Shown piece after piece: positions 12,529-24,119 of a stretch of 64,000 bases of DNA (positions are counted from its first letter, which is position 1; each line of letters begins with the position of its first letter). The stretch is taken from assembly GCA_050084515.1 (NCBI GenBank), contig CM114272.1, forward strand, positions 12,214,001-12,278,000, read 5' to 3'. The stretch is from Blasia pusilla. Lineage: Eukaryota > Marchantiophyta > Marchantiopsida > Blasiales. The translations under genes and the position numbers were made by a program. The notes under the pieces were generated by a model that made no database searches, was not told the DNA's origin, and saw only the letters and a list, made by a program, of their open reading frames with translations.

Positions 12529-13998
12529 TCAAGCTCCAATTGCATCTCGTTGACTCGAGCATGGGTTACGACTCAACCCATCTGGATCTTGGTTGAGCGT
12601 CCCAAGTCTATGTACCACATGAAAATCATACTCATGCAACAACAGAGCCCATCTTGCAAGCTTCCCTGTAAGCTTGTCGGACTCCATCAACCACTTCAAT
12701 GGTTGATGATCAATGAAGAAGGGATTGCCGAATAAGTAACACCTGAAATGCGCGACAACCCACACCGCAGCCAAGCACTCACCCTCATACAAGCTATACT
12801 TTGCCTCTGCAACGTTGTTCGATCGGCTAGCGTAAGCCACCACGAACTCTCTACCCTCATCATCATGCTGGGTGAGCACAGCTCCAAGCCCCAACATACT
12901 CCAATTTGTGTGCAACTTGAAAGGACGCCCCCTGATCAGTCTCCACAAGATGGGCGCGGACGTCAACCTATCCTTGAGCAACTAAAATGCTTGCTCCTAC
13001 TCATCCCCCCAATGCCACTCGTGATCCACCTTGGTCAGCAAGGTTAGCGGCTTCCCAATCGAACTGAATCCCTTGACGTAGCGCCGATAGAAGTTTTCCA
13101 GTCCCATGAATGCGCAAACACGGCTCACATCTGTAGGGCATAGAATGCGTGAGATAGCCTCTACCATTGTCTTCTGAACATCAAGGCCCCGTGGGTATAT
13201 CGTACGACCCAAGTACTCAATCTGGTGGTAGAAGAACTTGCACTTGCCTAGATGTAGCTTCAACTTATGTAATTGCAATCGTCAAAACACCTCCTCTAGA
13301 TGTCGCTCATACTCCCAAACCGTTGCGCTAAAGACTATGATGTCATTAATATAACACCTAGCAAAATCCATGACCCTCTGAAACTCAGCCAGGGCGTTCT
13401 TTAACCCAAATGGTAAGAACCGCTATTGGTACAAACAATCCTTCCCATGAGGACCCATGCCCCAAAATGTTGTGTTCTGCCTGTCCACTAATCTGATAGG
13501 CAGCTGATGATATCCGGCTCGCAAATCCAATGAACTGAAGACCTTTGCGTGACCAATCGCATCAAAGATCTCCTCAAGGGTGGGCATGGCATACCTATTG
13601 GACTTTGTCTACCAATTGATAGGTCAGTAATCCCCACACATCCGCCTATCCGTCCAGCTGCCATGCACGTCCTTCTTGGCCGGCATGACAATGGTAGATG
13701 CATACTCCCCATGCGACATCTCCACTAGTCCTGCTCCGACCAAGTCGTGACTCCTACTCTGAATCAGACCCCTCTCCATATCACTGTACTTGTAGGGTCG
13801 TCGGAAGATTGGCGTATCACTCGACAACTCAATGCGGATCCTCGGTCCCTTCAACGTACCCAAATCCTCCATGCTAAACGCAAAGCAGCTCCTATAACTC
13901 CTGAAGAATTGATGTATCGGGCGCCGCTCTCCTCGTGTCAACTTAAGGCCCATATCTGGCTCCCAAGTCTCCACCATGACTACGGTAGGACTCTCCAT
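12529..13998 (-). pseudogene. A2 reverse transcriptase and RNase H
   Basis: The RT N-terminus starts near the ATG at 13998 (ETWEPDMGLKL, FRRPYKYSDMER, DRRMCGDY), continues through fingers and palm with broken frames, and reaches RNase H at 12981-12529 (LGLGAVLTQHDDEG, DHQPLKWLMESDKLTGKLAR, DPDGLSRNPC). The polymerase YxDD box near 13340-13355 reads CYINDII, so its first Asp is Asn; this alone should abolish synthesis. Order and spacing match Ty3/gypsy Pol. Confidence 0.9.
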
Positions 13999-14010
13999 TG
14001 CGGGTATCGG

Positions 14011-14019
14011 TGGTTGCTA
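14011..14019 (-). other. Leaky-stop motif UAG-CAA-CCA between methyltransferase and RT (A2)
   Basis: On the minus strand TAG (14017-14019) is followed by CAA CCA, matching UAG-CAR-YYA, the established readthrough context of tobamovirus type. It lies in the frame joining the methyltransferase to the RT ATG at 13998. Copies B and C have TAG CAG CCA at the same position. A2 also has an extra in-frame TGA 18 nt upstream. Confidence 0.7.
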
Positions 14020-15330
14020 TGGTGCAACCCCGTCTCAAACAAAAACACTCAACCGCTCTCTTGCAGCCAACTGCAAACACTCATCTCCTCCACGTGCAGT
14101 GCCTAGAACCACGCTCGATGCTGTGGGTATCATCTCTTGGCGTACCTGCAAAACATCCCAAGAAGTCCAAGGGTGTCTCTCCCGATCTCCCTTGGTGGGT
14201 AGATCTCCTTGGGTCTTGCCCTTAGCCACTGCCTCCACCGTCTTGGTAGCCATGGGGATCACCAACGTAACCGCTGTGATCTCTCGTGATCTCATATGAC
14301 AGTGCTCAGCCACTCCCAAGCTGAGGATCCATGTCAAGCAAGTCCGGTCCATCGTTTGACCCAAGACATGGCGTCGTAATGCCTTTGACACTGACAGTAC
14401 TGCCGTCACTCCTGTGGAAAATCCCATCGCTCGCTCTCTCTTGTTGGCGTCGGGCTCCACCAACCGCTGAACCTGGTCATCCCAAACCAAGCCAGGACCG
14501 GCCTCCTTGTATGCATAGGAAGCGGGAAAACTCTAAAACGTGGGCAAGGCTGCCCGCGGCCTACCTACCCTATTGACCACAATCAATGGTGGTCGATCAT
14601 CATGCCTGTGATCGACAACGTGGATCCAGAATGGAATCCCCTAAAAAATGGGAGGGGCGCTCCACTCTCACATATGCCCTCCATAACACCGCATGGGGCA
14701 TCAAGTTGGTCCACCATAGATGCGGGCGATGGGCTCTAGAACCTACACTCACCTCATCCAAGAACACTGTTGGGCGGATCCAGGCACGGATCTCATGAGC
14801 ACTCGTCACCATCCGTGACCTGAAGTCTCCTAAGATCGGCACATTCTCCAGAATGTAGGCTGGAGAATGAGACTAGTGCTCTTGCAACTCCCGTAAGACC
14901 CTCAACATCTTCCAAAACAACCTGGATCTAGTGTTAGTCAACCCGCTGCCTCGTCCAGCACTCGATTGGCCCTAACATGGCCAACCAAAAATGACCAAAT
15001 CAATGGTCCCTACCCAGTCTAAGTCCTGCGCCACCAACAACAAAATATCCCTTGGTAGGGAACTCTGGTACTCCTATACCGCGGACGCAGACAATAAGTT
15101 GGGTAAACGTAGGCGTAATTGCGCCACATGTCGTAGTGAGACGTGCCTCACAACATCATCACTCTCCACATACAGGTATTGATGCACTCACACTGTTAGC
15201 TGTTGTTTAGCCTGCAAAACAACAACTAATCGGATGCTAATCCCTCCAAAGAGATCTAACACTCTAATACCCTCCTCCGGAATACACCACACAATGGGTG
15301 TGGTATCCAAGGGTGTCATCGTAGCACTCC
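14020..15330 (-). pseudogene. A2 DNA cytosine-5 methyltransferase remnant
   Basis: Motifs appear in order on the minus strand: motif I LDLFGGIS (about 15247-15270); motif IV GWPC with the catalytic Cys codon at 14975-14977, followed by TAG where other copies have CAG, so PCQ became PC-stop; motif VI ENVP (near 14845); motif VIII GSRAHRPHLWWTNL; and motif X-like ERAMGFSTGVTAV and RRHVLGQ up to about 14390. Motif order and the AHRPxLWWTNL and RHVLGQ blocks resemble DNMT3-type enzymes. Frames are broken in several places. Survival of every motif in this divergent copy shows that the domain is ancestral to the family. Confidence 0.8.
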
Positions 15331-15579
15331 TTGCTACCTCGGATTCCTAAGACCTGTCATGCTCCGATGCAAACGCCTCGCTCCACACGGTCTGCACATG
15401 CTCATCTGCCAATCGTCGGAGCTCCTCAGTCGAGCCCCACAACGGCACCTCTCCTCCACGGAATGATGCGGCTACCACAACACTCCTCTCCATAGAAATT
15501 TCAAGAACGGGAGTATCCTATGCATGGATATGTCCCTCAATCAAATCACTAGGCCAAGTGATGGAATTGCTAAATGCTG

Positions 15580-16505
15580 CTAAGTCGCCATCTCTCCTGG
15601 CCGTCGCTCGATCACTACACTTGTGAATCGAACGGGTAATGAGCTAAGGCGCCCATCACCTAACTTCCATCTTGGTCTGTAGGACGTTGACTCCTCCCAA
15701 TAATCTAGGGAAAACCCCATCGGGTATAACACTGCTCCACCAACCAAGACGTCAAAGGACTCTACATCAGTCACTATCGCCTTGGCTCGCACCACAGACT
15801 CATCTACAGGATGTCCCAAGAAAATCCTCACCACAACCTCCTATCGGGTGATATATTGTGTTGTACTCGCTCCACCCAAGGATTTATGTATCCGGAATGG
15901 ACAACGTTGCACATCGGCTCTCGTCAAGCCCAATCCTCTGAATGACGCTTTCCCCAACATTAGGGGTTGCGCTCCTGAATCCAACAAGACGTGTTGCGGG
16001 CTAAAAGCTCTACCTCCGGAACTCACCAACTAGAAGACCTCTCCTAGGTTATCCAGCAACACAACACGAGGAGAAGCCATGACACGCTCTATCGCGGGTC
16101 TAGCGGGATCTCCACCATCCTAGCAGCCGCAGCCTGCCATGAATCTGACGTGGACGGCCCGAACATCCGCTCCAAGAGCAGGTCCATCACCTCCTCTACA
16201 ATCAACTCTAAACGTGATGGAGGAACTCCAACTCCGTGCTCACATAGTGAAGCGGCCAGCCAAAAAGCCTCGGCGGGCGTACCCCCCAACGTCATAACGT
16301 CGGAAGTAGAAAATAAAGGAGTGCGGTACACAACGGTGGCGGCCCCCAACAACGTGCTCGACATATGCCCCTCCTGAGCATCAACAATAGGAGTCGTCGC
16401 ACTTGCTTCTCCCATCGCCCTCCGCGCCTGCACACCAACAACATCACCAACTCTCCGTGAACTTTGATGAGGACCCATCGATGGGGTCCTCATCGCTTCT
16501 GACAA
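15580..16505 (-). pseudogene. A2 Gag-protease linker and aspartic protease
   Basis: 16505-16089 matches the linker between Gag and protease in the other copies (RTPSMGP, TPLFSTSDVMTLG, AASLCEHG, DSWQAAAARM). 16029-15580 is a retropepsin: LLDSGAQPLMLGKA carries the catalytic DSG, and VLVGGAVLYPMGF matches the later strand of the fold, followed by the SYRPRW tail. It would process the Gag-Pol polyprotein. Stops and a frameshift split it. Confidence 0.8.
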
Positions 16506-16510
16506 TCAAG
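16498..16510. other. Fusion point between copies A1 and A2
   Basis: Upstream on the minus strand the sequence is A1 integrase core, up to AYAFLD. It then jumps to the A2 Gag-protease linker (SEAMRTPSM). The two share a short TTG(A)TTGTC-like stretch at the join, so a microhomology-mediated deletion between neighbouring elements or a template switch are both possible. Confidence 0.7.
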
Positions 16511-18240
16511 AAACGCATACGTCGTTCCCTCACTTGCCTTGTCAAGTAATGCCACCAACTCAATCCACTTGGAGAAGTGCTCCACCATCACCAACACATA
16601 TCGATGATGTCGTAGAATCAACGGTAACGGTCTCGCAAAGTCCACACTCCAATGGTAACCCAACCCCATAATAGGCAAGGGGTGTAACTATGGTGTAGGG
16701 GCATTGAATGATGCCCTCACCCGGTCATAAACCATAAAACGTGACACCAATTGATGCACCTGGGTATGCATGCCATGCCACCAATACTAACCAAGGAGTA
16801 AGCTATACGTGTGCTTTACCCCAAAATGTCCCAACTCCTCATGGGCATGTCGCACAATGCGCTCTCTCTGAGCCAAATGCGGCACTACTCGTACTCTACC
16901 ATCCTCTCACACACATAGAATATGTGTTCCCTCCAATCGATATCTCTTAGCACGTTGAAGAACACGCTCTCGCTCCTTGGCACTCACTATGCCTCGCACC
17001 CTACAAATCCGTAGGAACTCCAACACCAACGCATCATCATAATTATCAAGTTGATCCGTACCACCGTCTCCAACCTTAGGATTTGAAGGCTGGCCATCTA
17101 CCCTCTGACTAGAGTAAGATGTCATGTGGTCCTCCATACTAGAGTCCACCCCTAACCAACATAAAAAGGCGGATGCATGCCAACCTGGCACCATCTCCTC
17201 ATCAACCTCGCCATGCCATCTAGCCCCAGTTGCATCCTCTTGGCTAGTACATGGGTTCCTACTCAACCCATCAGCATCAAGGTTGGAAACTCCAAGTCTA
17301 TGTACCACCTGGAAGTCATACTCCTGTACGATAAGAGCCCACCGTGCAAGCTTCCTTGTAAGCTTATCAGACTCCATCAACCACTTGAGCGGCTGGTGAT
17401 CAGTAACAAGGGTAAATTGTGTGCCACAATCCACACTACTGCCAAGCACTCTCCCTCATATGAACTATAGCGCGACTCCGTTGCATTATTCGAACGACTT
17501 GCATAGGCCACCACAAACTCCACGTGCTCATCATCATGTTGTGTCAACACCGCTCCAAGTCCCAACCTACTCCAATCAATGTGTAACTGAAATGGGCGCC
17601 CTTTGATAGGTCTCCTCAAGATAGGCGCCATCACCAATTGGGCCTTGAGCTCCACAAAAGCTCTCTCCTGATCATCTCCCCAGTGCCACTCCTGATCTGA
17701 TTTCCGAAATTGGTTCAAAGGCTTTGCCATAGCACTAAATCCCTTCACATACCTTCGAGAGTAGTTCGCTAATCCCATGAATGCCCGAACTCTATTCACA
17801 TCTACCGGACGAGGAATAAGTGCAATAGCCTCCACCTTTGCTTGCTGAACTCCCAAACCACCTGGATAGATCACATGATCCAAGTACTCAACATCCTCAT
17901 GGAAGAACTTACACTTTCCTGGATGCAAACGTAGACCATGAGCTTTCAATCGCTCAAACACCATCTGCAAATGTATTTGATGCTCCTCCACCGTGTTACT
18001 GAACTCCAAGATATCATCAATGTAACTCCGAACAAAATCCAACCCTGCTAGGATCCAGTCCATCACTCTCTGAAACTCGGCAGGTGCATTCTTCAACCCA
18101 AAGGGTAAGAATTTCCACTGGTACAGACAATCCTTGCCATGAGAGTTGACACCCCAAAATGGTGTCTTGGCCTTGTCACTCGCTCGAATCGGCAACTGAT
18201 GGTATCCTGCCCGAAGATCCAAAGTAATAAATGCCCGGTC
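16510..18240 (-). pseudogene. A1 RT (N-terminally deleted), RNase H and integrase start
   Basis: 18222-17377: RT palm and thumb (MDLRAGYHQLPIR, YQWKFLPFGLKNAPAEFQRV, YIDDILEFS with both catalytic Asp, PGKCKFF) and RNase H start (LGLGAVLTQHDD). 17449-16907: RNase H end (DHQPLKWLMESDKL) and the tether to integrase. 16900-16510: degenerate HHCC region and core start (SVDFARPLPL, HFSKWIELVALLDKASEG). About 480 bp with the RT fingers are deleted, joining GVAKGVPS of the methyltransferase tail directly to the palm. A frameshift near 17450 separates RT from RNase H. Confidence 0.9.
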
Positions 18241-18243
18241 GAT

Positions 18244-19669
18244 GGTACACCCTTAGCTACACCATCATCTGAGCAAACAACTCGTCCACCATCATGAGCA
18301 ACCAACTCCACATGCCCAACCATTACATCCCATTTACTCCAAGGATGCAAAATACTACTCTCCTCGCCCTGAGCCAATGCCTCTACCGTCCCGGTAGCCA
18401 TCGAGCTCATCACAAGGGGTGGAAGACCCACAGACATAGTCTGAAGCCGACGCTGCTTGGCCATACCAAGACTCAAAATCCAGGTCAAACAATTCAGGTC
18501 CATGGCCTGACCCAACACATGACGTCGTGAAGCCTCAGAAATGGAAGCAACTGCTGTCACACCAGTAGCAAATCCCATCGCACGCTCTCTCTCATCAACG
18601 TTAGGCTCCACCAACTGTCGCACATGAGAATCCCACACAAGCCCAGAACCACCTTCCCTGTAGGCATGTGACGAGGGAAAACTCACAAATGTGGGTAGTG
18701 CCATCCTAGGCTGGCCCACACGATTCACCACTGCCATGGGTGACCAATCAATAACCCTCATCACTTGAGAAAGTCGCCCACTATCTAAGATACTATCCAC
18801 TGTAAGGCAAGGATCCCACTGCACTACATCATATGCTTGACGTCGAACCTCCCTAGGCAACAAGTTTGTCCACCACAAGCGTGAACGATGTGCACGCGAA
18901 CTCGTGCTGCATCCAACAACAACGTTGGCCCAATCCAAGACCGCACCTCATGAACACTTGCCATCATCCGGGTCCGAGTGTCATCCAACAATGGAACATT
19001 CTCCAGAATGTAAGCTGGAGCACATGCTTGATGAACCTGAAGATGTCGTAACACCCGTAACATCTCCCAAAATAATTGAGACCTAGGGTCGTGTAATCCC
19101 TCACCACGACGAGCACGTATATGACCCTGACATGGCCATCCAACAATCACCAAATCCACAGGACCAACCTTCTCAAGGTCCTGCGCCCCCAACAATGCAA
19201 TGTGTGATGGCAAAGCACGTTGGTACCCACGAATAGCTGATGGCGGAAAAAACTCAGGATATCTCCGCATCAACTGATCGATATGTCAGGATGAGACTCT
19301 CTGGGGTGTCTCATCTCGCTCCACATACACGTATCTCTGCACAGGAATACCGGTCTGCAACACTGCAGCCAAACCAATGCTAATCCCACCAAAGAGATCT
19401 AACACACAAATGCCCTCCGGCGGATACTGCCATACAATGGGTGTAGTATCCAAAGGGGATAACCCAACTGGACCAGAAGTAGTAGTCCGCCGTGGGGCCT
19501 CCTCTTCCTCGTGAGGTATAACAGCCTCATACCAAGCCTCTAACACTAGGCGATCAGCCTCCTTCCGCATTGCACCGCCTGAACTCCAAAGTGGCACATC
19601 CAACGATGAGGATGCCACTGCTGCAAAACTAGGGACCTCCTCTACCTCCTCATGCACATGAGAATCCAA
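18244..19669 (-). pseudogene. A1 DNMT3-like DNA cytosine-5 methyltransferase
   Basis: Would transfer a methyl group from S-adenosylmethionine to cytosine C5. From the ATG at 19669: an acidic N-terminal segment (EEVEEVPSF, PHEEEEAPRR), motif I VLDLFGGISIGLAA (about 19370-19410), motif II YVYVERDE, motif IV GWPCQGH with the catalytic Cys codon at 19130-19132, DPRSQLFWEML, motif VI YILENVP (18995-19003 codes ENV), motif VIII SSRAHRSRLWWTNLLP and motif X ERAMGFATGVTAV plus RRHVLGQAMD. A frameshift near 18900 splits motif VIII from the rest and a stop lies near 19285. Motif order and the C-terminal blocks look DNMT3-like rather than DNMT1-like. Its ORF overlaps the end of the protease ORF in the -1 frame. 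Confidence 0.88.
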
Positions 19670-20151
19670 GTGACTACTCCACTAAAACCAACCACAGATG
19701 CTAACACTATTAGGGTAGACCCTCGTGGTCGAGCCCCATAAATAAATCTCACAAGAACCTGGCTCATACGTCCATCCCTAGACTGCCAACCACGTCTATA
19801 AGACGCTATCTCAGTCCAGTAATCCATCTGAAAACCCATCGGGTACAATATTGCTCCTCCAACTAGTACATCATACGACTCGGCTGATGTTACAACTGCA
19901 GGTACTCCCAACCGTAAGCTATCAGTTGCATGATGTGGTCTCAATTGTACAGAAAACTTCTTCGGTGTCATGAATTGAGAATTATCATTGGCTCCTCCAA
20001 GTGATGTTTGAATCTGGAATGGGCAAGGCTCAAGCTCTGACCTCCGAATACCCAAACCAATACATGCCGCCTTTCCCAACATCAAAGGTTGGGCACCAGA
20101 GTCTAACAAGACTCTATATGGTCTATCCACCTGTCTTGTAGGACTCACCAA
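19642..20151 (-). CDS. A1 aspartic protease region, open
   Basis: A 169-codon open frame with LLDSGAQPLMLGKAA (catalytic DSG), SLGGAN, the QLRPHHATDS strand, VLVGGAILYPMGF and YRRGWQSRDGR. It is one half of a retropepsin dimer and would cut the polyprotein. Upstream, Gag-linker codons are interrupted, so this is a segment of a longer ORF. The frame stays open to 19642 and overlaps the methyltransferase start at 19669 by about 28 bp in the -1 frame, an arrangement also present in copy C. Confidence 0.8.
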   Translation of the reverse strand: MVSPTRQVDRPYRVLLDSGAQPLMLGKAACIGLGIRRSELEPCPFQIQTSLGGANDNSQFMTPKKFSVQLRPHHATDSLRLGVPAVVTSAESYDVLVGGAILYPMGFQMDYWTEIASYRRGWQSRDGRMSQVLVRFIYGARPRGSTLIVLASVVGFSGVVTWILMCMRR

Positions 20152-20393
20152 TCGAATATCCCACTCCGGTTATCCAACATACATACACCTGGTCTAAGCC
20201 TCTCATGATCAATGGCTGGCTGGGCTGGTAATGCATCCATCTTCGCCGCTACTGCCTGCCAAGTAGCATTGGTACTCAATGCTACACCTAACATAGAGGG
20301 TCGCTACACCGCAACACCCTCATCCACCTCAGCACGTGTAGCAATAACACCCCCACGTTCACACAACGTGGCTGCTAGCTGAAATACATGAGC

Positions 20394-22253
20394 TTAGTCA
20401 ACTCCTAAAGCCATCAACTCTATGGCCGAAAACAATGGGGATCCCAACACTGAAGTTGCCATCCGGAATACTGCACTCGATGTTGGATCCGTGTCTACTA
20501 CACGTGATGTAGATGCCTCAGTCCCCACTGTAGGCTCAATAGGCTGCGTAGGAACCATGGATGGTGTCCTATGCACCTCAGACAACAAGAATGACTGGGG
20601 AAGCCTAGCCTTCCTCCCAGCCTCACCCCTCTGTGGGTCCAACTCCACAGTAGCACCACGTGGCTCTGACGCTCGAGTGGATCCTCTCGTAACTGTAGTT
20701 GATGCCTCAACCTATGTTGCACTCACCATATAAGAGAGATCATCCCCTCCATAAGAGATGGAAGCCCCTGCTCTGGAACCTACTCTATGCTGAATACCAG
20801 CCATAGTAGCCAACTTCTGCTCCAACTGCTCAATCCTGGTAGCCATAGCTGACTCTGTCCTAGTGGTAGGGGTAGCCACCGTAGGCTCTCCAACCACTCG
20901 TCCACCTCTAACACCTCTACCACCTCGGCCTCTCGGAGCTACTCCACCACGGCCGCGGCCTGATCTCAACTTTGGATGAAGATCAAAGCAACGCTCTCGA
21001 GGATGACCTGGTCTCCCGCAATAATCATACTGAGTTGGAGCCGACTGAGGCCCATCCTCCAAAGTCCGTCTCCCATCCTCTTGGGGACAAAACCGCCTAA
21101 CATGATCACCTCCACATGTCCAACATGACAATCTTTGCTTCGGGGCAGCAAATGAAGGCAATGGTCTCTGGGCAAGTGTCCCTCTAGGACCTGACTGAGG
21201 TTGTGTGTACCCCCCACGACTCCCACTACTACTACCACCACCACTACTACGAGACTGTGAGGTGGACTACTCAACGCGAGAAGTAGTAGTTGTATGCCTA
21301 TTGAATGCGGATGTCACCACTCTCTCGTCCACCATCTTAAGCTCAATCTTCTCAAATAGAGCACACACATGGGTCAATATTGGTGAATCATCACTCATAA
21401 GAGTAGCATCACGTACCCTGCGGCGCAACTCTCTATCCAAGATCCCATACCAAAACTAGACTGCCTGAGCCTCAGTCACACCCTGGGTAAGTGAAATCAA
21501 GCGTCGTATACGAGTGTATGCCTCACGAAGACTCTCACCAGTCTTTCGCTCAAATTCCTGGAGACTCCTCAACTTCTCTGTCTTCACTCCGTGATAGTTC
21601 TTCTTCAACCTCTTGAAGAACTCTGCAACCGGGCTGAACGATGGTGGGGCACTAGTACCTCCACTAGTACCCCCACTGGTATCTCCATGGGTACCTCCAC
21701 TGGTACCCCCACTCCGGCTCGTACTCGTACCACTCAACGTCGGGCTGGCTGGCCTAGTAGGAGCACTACTACCAATACCACCATGGATGATAGACACATA
21801 GCCTGGAAACCAATATTGTCTCCACGCCTCAATCTCAGCAATATGGTCCTTCCTAAACTCATGGTAACCATCCATGGGTGGTCCCTCCAAGTGCTGAAAC
21901 AACCCCTTCCAAGCCAAGAAGGGTGTAAACAACGTGGCGTTCCGCAACATCTGCATATCACACCACTTATCAAACTCCTGAATGAAGTCCTCCAACTCAA
22001 TGGTACCTACTGCACCCAAGTATCGTCGTGGGCCCTTCATGGCCCCATATATCACGTCCATGTCCCAAATCAATGGAGCTGCAACACTCGATAACAACGT
22101 AGAAGACTCGGTGTTTGGAACACCCTCGTCCTCCTCTTCATCAACTGTCGAGAGTGGAAAAGGTAGCCGATACCTCAATCCACTCCATGTAAAACCACCA
22201 GTGTCCTCACCACGGTCCCCAACCAAACCACCAGACAGCTCCGTGATGACCAA
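20394..22253 (-). pseudogene. A1 Gag
   Basis: Starts with MVITELSGGL at 22253 as in copies B and C. Order: N-terminal region, matrix/capsid-like segment (GTIELEDFIQEFDKWC, FTPFLAWKGLF), a Thr-Ser-Gly-Gly minisatellite linker, the retrotransposon Gag helix block (FFKRLKKNYHGVKTEKLRSL, GESLREAYTRIRRL), two zinc knuckles (CWTCGGDHVRRFC and a second whose first Cys-x2-Cys reads YDYC), a Gly/Arg-rich RNA-binding stretch and a short coiled coil (RIEQLEQKLATM). Stops at 21456-21458 (TAG where copy C has CAA) and later break it. Copy C has the intact version. Confidence 0.88.
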
Positions 22254-23751
22254 CGCCGATGCCGCACCACCATCAAATTACCACCACTAAGTAACCAAGT
22301 GACGTTGATGTCGCTGTACTATTCAAGCTCTAGCTATGGGTATGGGTGTAGGCAACCTAACCTATCATCAACACAAGAAGCCTCCCATGGTCTACTGGTC
22401 ATCACTCCAGCCTCACTACCGGTAGCACATATGAGTAACACGACTCTGGAAATCAGCGTCAACCCTAACAATGGGCGCGCAAGCAAGAAGCAACGATGGA
22501 GGGGATCCAAACACAAGAAGTCCAATGACAACCCTCCAATCGCAAATGGAAATCAAGGTAACACAATCCACCAACCGTGGCGCCTCCTGAATCCACAAAA
22601 CCCACCACACAATTCTAACACAATAGCTACTCTTCCGCTGGTCGATGACGTGCTAGTCGCACTCGCAGCACCTGAAAATATCACCTGCATGGAGAGGCTA
22701 CACCGTACTATGCACTAGAGGTCCATCAACCAAAAACCCTAGATGCATAAAGCGCCTAACACATCTCCGAACAACACCAAATGAGCTACACCAGCGTGTA
22801 CACTGGAATAGTTAAGAACTCATCAGTTAAGCGTCTTCCAAGCAGAATAGCCCAAAGATGGTACTAGTTATGCAACACTCAACTCACAAATCCTGCAAAA
22901 ACTGCCTCACGCCCAAGCAAGCAAGCTTGCTTGCTCCTTGCTCCTTGCTCCTTACTCCGCCCCGAGCTACCACGAGTTGCCTCGAAGCCTCAAAACGCCG
23001 AGACATGCCACGTTCGCCACGCTTTGCCATGCTTCGCTATGGAGAGAGGCCCAACCAAGGCGCCCCCAATGGGATAGGCATCTCCAACAACGGACAAATC
23101 ACCAACCAACCAGCCCCTCCGATCTGCTGTCCACCATAGCCAGACCTCGAGCTAGTCCGCGAAATTTCGATCAGCAATTACTCCACAAATCCTCAACCAA
23201 AATTGAATTTGTTTCAACCAAATTCGAATTGGCCACCATAGCTATCTCTCTACAAAAAAATGGCTACAACCAAGCTCTATACTCCGAGCTAAATATCATA
23301 CAAACTTGGTGTCCATACACCTCCAGAATCGCAAATCCGTCAACGCTTCCGCCCAGATTCATACACACAGAAATCCGCAATGCTCCACATTCTCAAGCAG
23401 ATAGCTTCACATGAGATCATAATACAAGTATCAACAAGAACCTCTCACCTGATCTGGATGAACTTCAACAGAGCTTCCGCACTCCAAGCTCTCCACATCA
23501 GAAAACCATCGAACACGAACCAGAATCTTCAATCCTTGATAACTTCCAACCCCCTTGACAAAATCTGGCGATCTAAAGCACGTTAGAAAGCTCTCAAAAA
23601 GGTGCTTCTTTCCCAACAACCATGCACCAGATTCACACCTCCAACATAAGCCACAAGCCACGAACATCCATAGCTAAGTACACAATCAGCCCTAACCAGA
23701 TCCTACTGATCCACGATCGAAGCTACCATCGATCTACCCTAGTTCTTTGAG
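22254..23751 (-). other. A1 long untranslated leader
   Basis: About 1.5 kb between the 5' LTR and the Gag ATG with no sustained reading frame, yet alignable with the leaders of copies B and C. It contains a perfect 20-bp palindrome at 22916-22935. The sequence directly after the LTR (AGTTCTTTGAG on the plus strand, 23741-23751) is the proposed primer binding site. Long leaders commonly carry packaging and dimerisation signals. Confidence 0.7.
22916..22935. repeat. Perfect 20-bp palindrome in A1 leader
   Basis: AGCAAGCAAGCTTGCTTGCT is its own reverse complement and recurs at 39618-39637 (B) and 57559-57578 (C). Confidence 0.85.
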
Positions 23752-24119
23752 TGAAATCCGTGAAAGAACTACTGTCATAAAACACGTATAGAATCACATA
23801 CAATCGAGCCAAACCCACTCCACGATGGGAGAATCCAAGTCGAAGCTTGCGGGAACCACCATAGCCAAGAGCTCTACTCACTACCAAGGCTAACTCCCAA
23901 TACAACAAGCTCAACTCAAAGAACTAACTGTTCTTTGAGTGCACTCCACACTATATCCTCCAACCTAAGAGCGGGCCCTACTGGAAAGGTCACCCTCAAC
24001 TGAGTAACCCCCAACCCTATGTATGAAACCGCATCTCTACCTAGACACTACGGCCCTACATAAGGTATGGCCTCTACTAGCACACTATACTGTACGACAT
24101 ATTCCGTATGGTCATGACA
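23752..24119 (-). repeat. A1 5' LTR (block B only)
   Basis: 368 bp beginning TGTCATGAC at 24119 and ending GGATTTCA at 23752. It contains a TATA-like GATATAGTG (near 23950) and, from about 15 bp further on, an inverted repeat with stem ACTCAAAGAAC/GTTCTTTGAGT and loop AGTTA. Block A, present after block B at the 3' ends of other copies, is absent here: block B runs directly into the leader. Confidence 0.8.
23914..23940 (-). promoter_or_regulatory. RNA-start hairpin / self-primer arm (A1)
   Basis: An 11-bp stem with a 5-nt loop. The 3' arm begins about 30 bp after the start of the TATA-like element, the usual distance to a transcription start, and AGTTCTTTGAGT from this arm is perfectly complementary to ACTCAAAGAACT at the LTR-leader junction (plus-strand 23741-23752). 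This fits Tf1-type self-priming. Confidence 0.55.

Larger units (their letters stand above)
9961..16503 (-). mobile_element. Copy A2: divergent subfamily of the methyltransferase/PHD Ty3-gypsy retrotransposon, 5' truncated
   Basis: On the minus strand the order is Gag-protease linker, protease, methyltransferase remnant, leaky stop, RT, RNase H, integrase, PHD finger, 3'UTR and an A-B-A terminal repeat. The encoded protein is visibly diverged from copies A1, B and C along its whole length, and its LTR sequence is largely different, so it is a separate subfamily. The 5' half of Gag, the leader and the 5' LTR are missing because A2 is fused directly to copy A1 at about 16503. Many frameshifts and stops, and an RT active-site change, make it inactive. 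Confidence 0.85.
16503..24119 (-). mobile_element. Copy A1: methyltransferase/PHD Ty3-gypsy retrotransposon, 3' truncated
   Basis: Starts on the minus strand with TGTCATGAC at 24119, then 5' LTR block B, a 1.5-kb leader, Gag, protease, methyltransferase, RT, RNase H and the first part of integrase, where it is cut at the A2 fusion. The RT N-terminus is missing through an internal deletion near 18240. It is close in sequence to copies B and C. Flanking DNA right of 24119 leads into a LINE fragment; no target duplication can be tested because the 3' end is lost. Confidence 0.9.
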
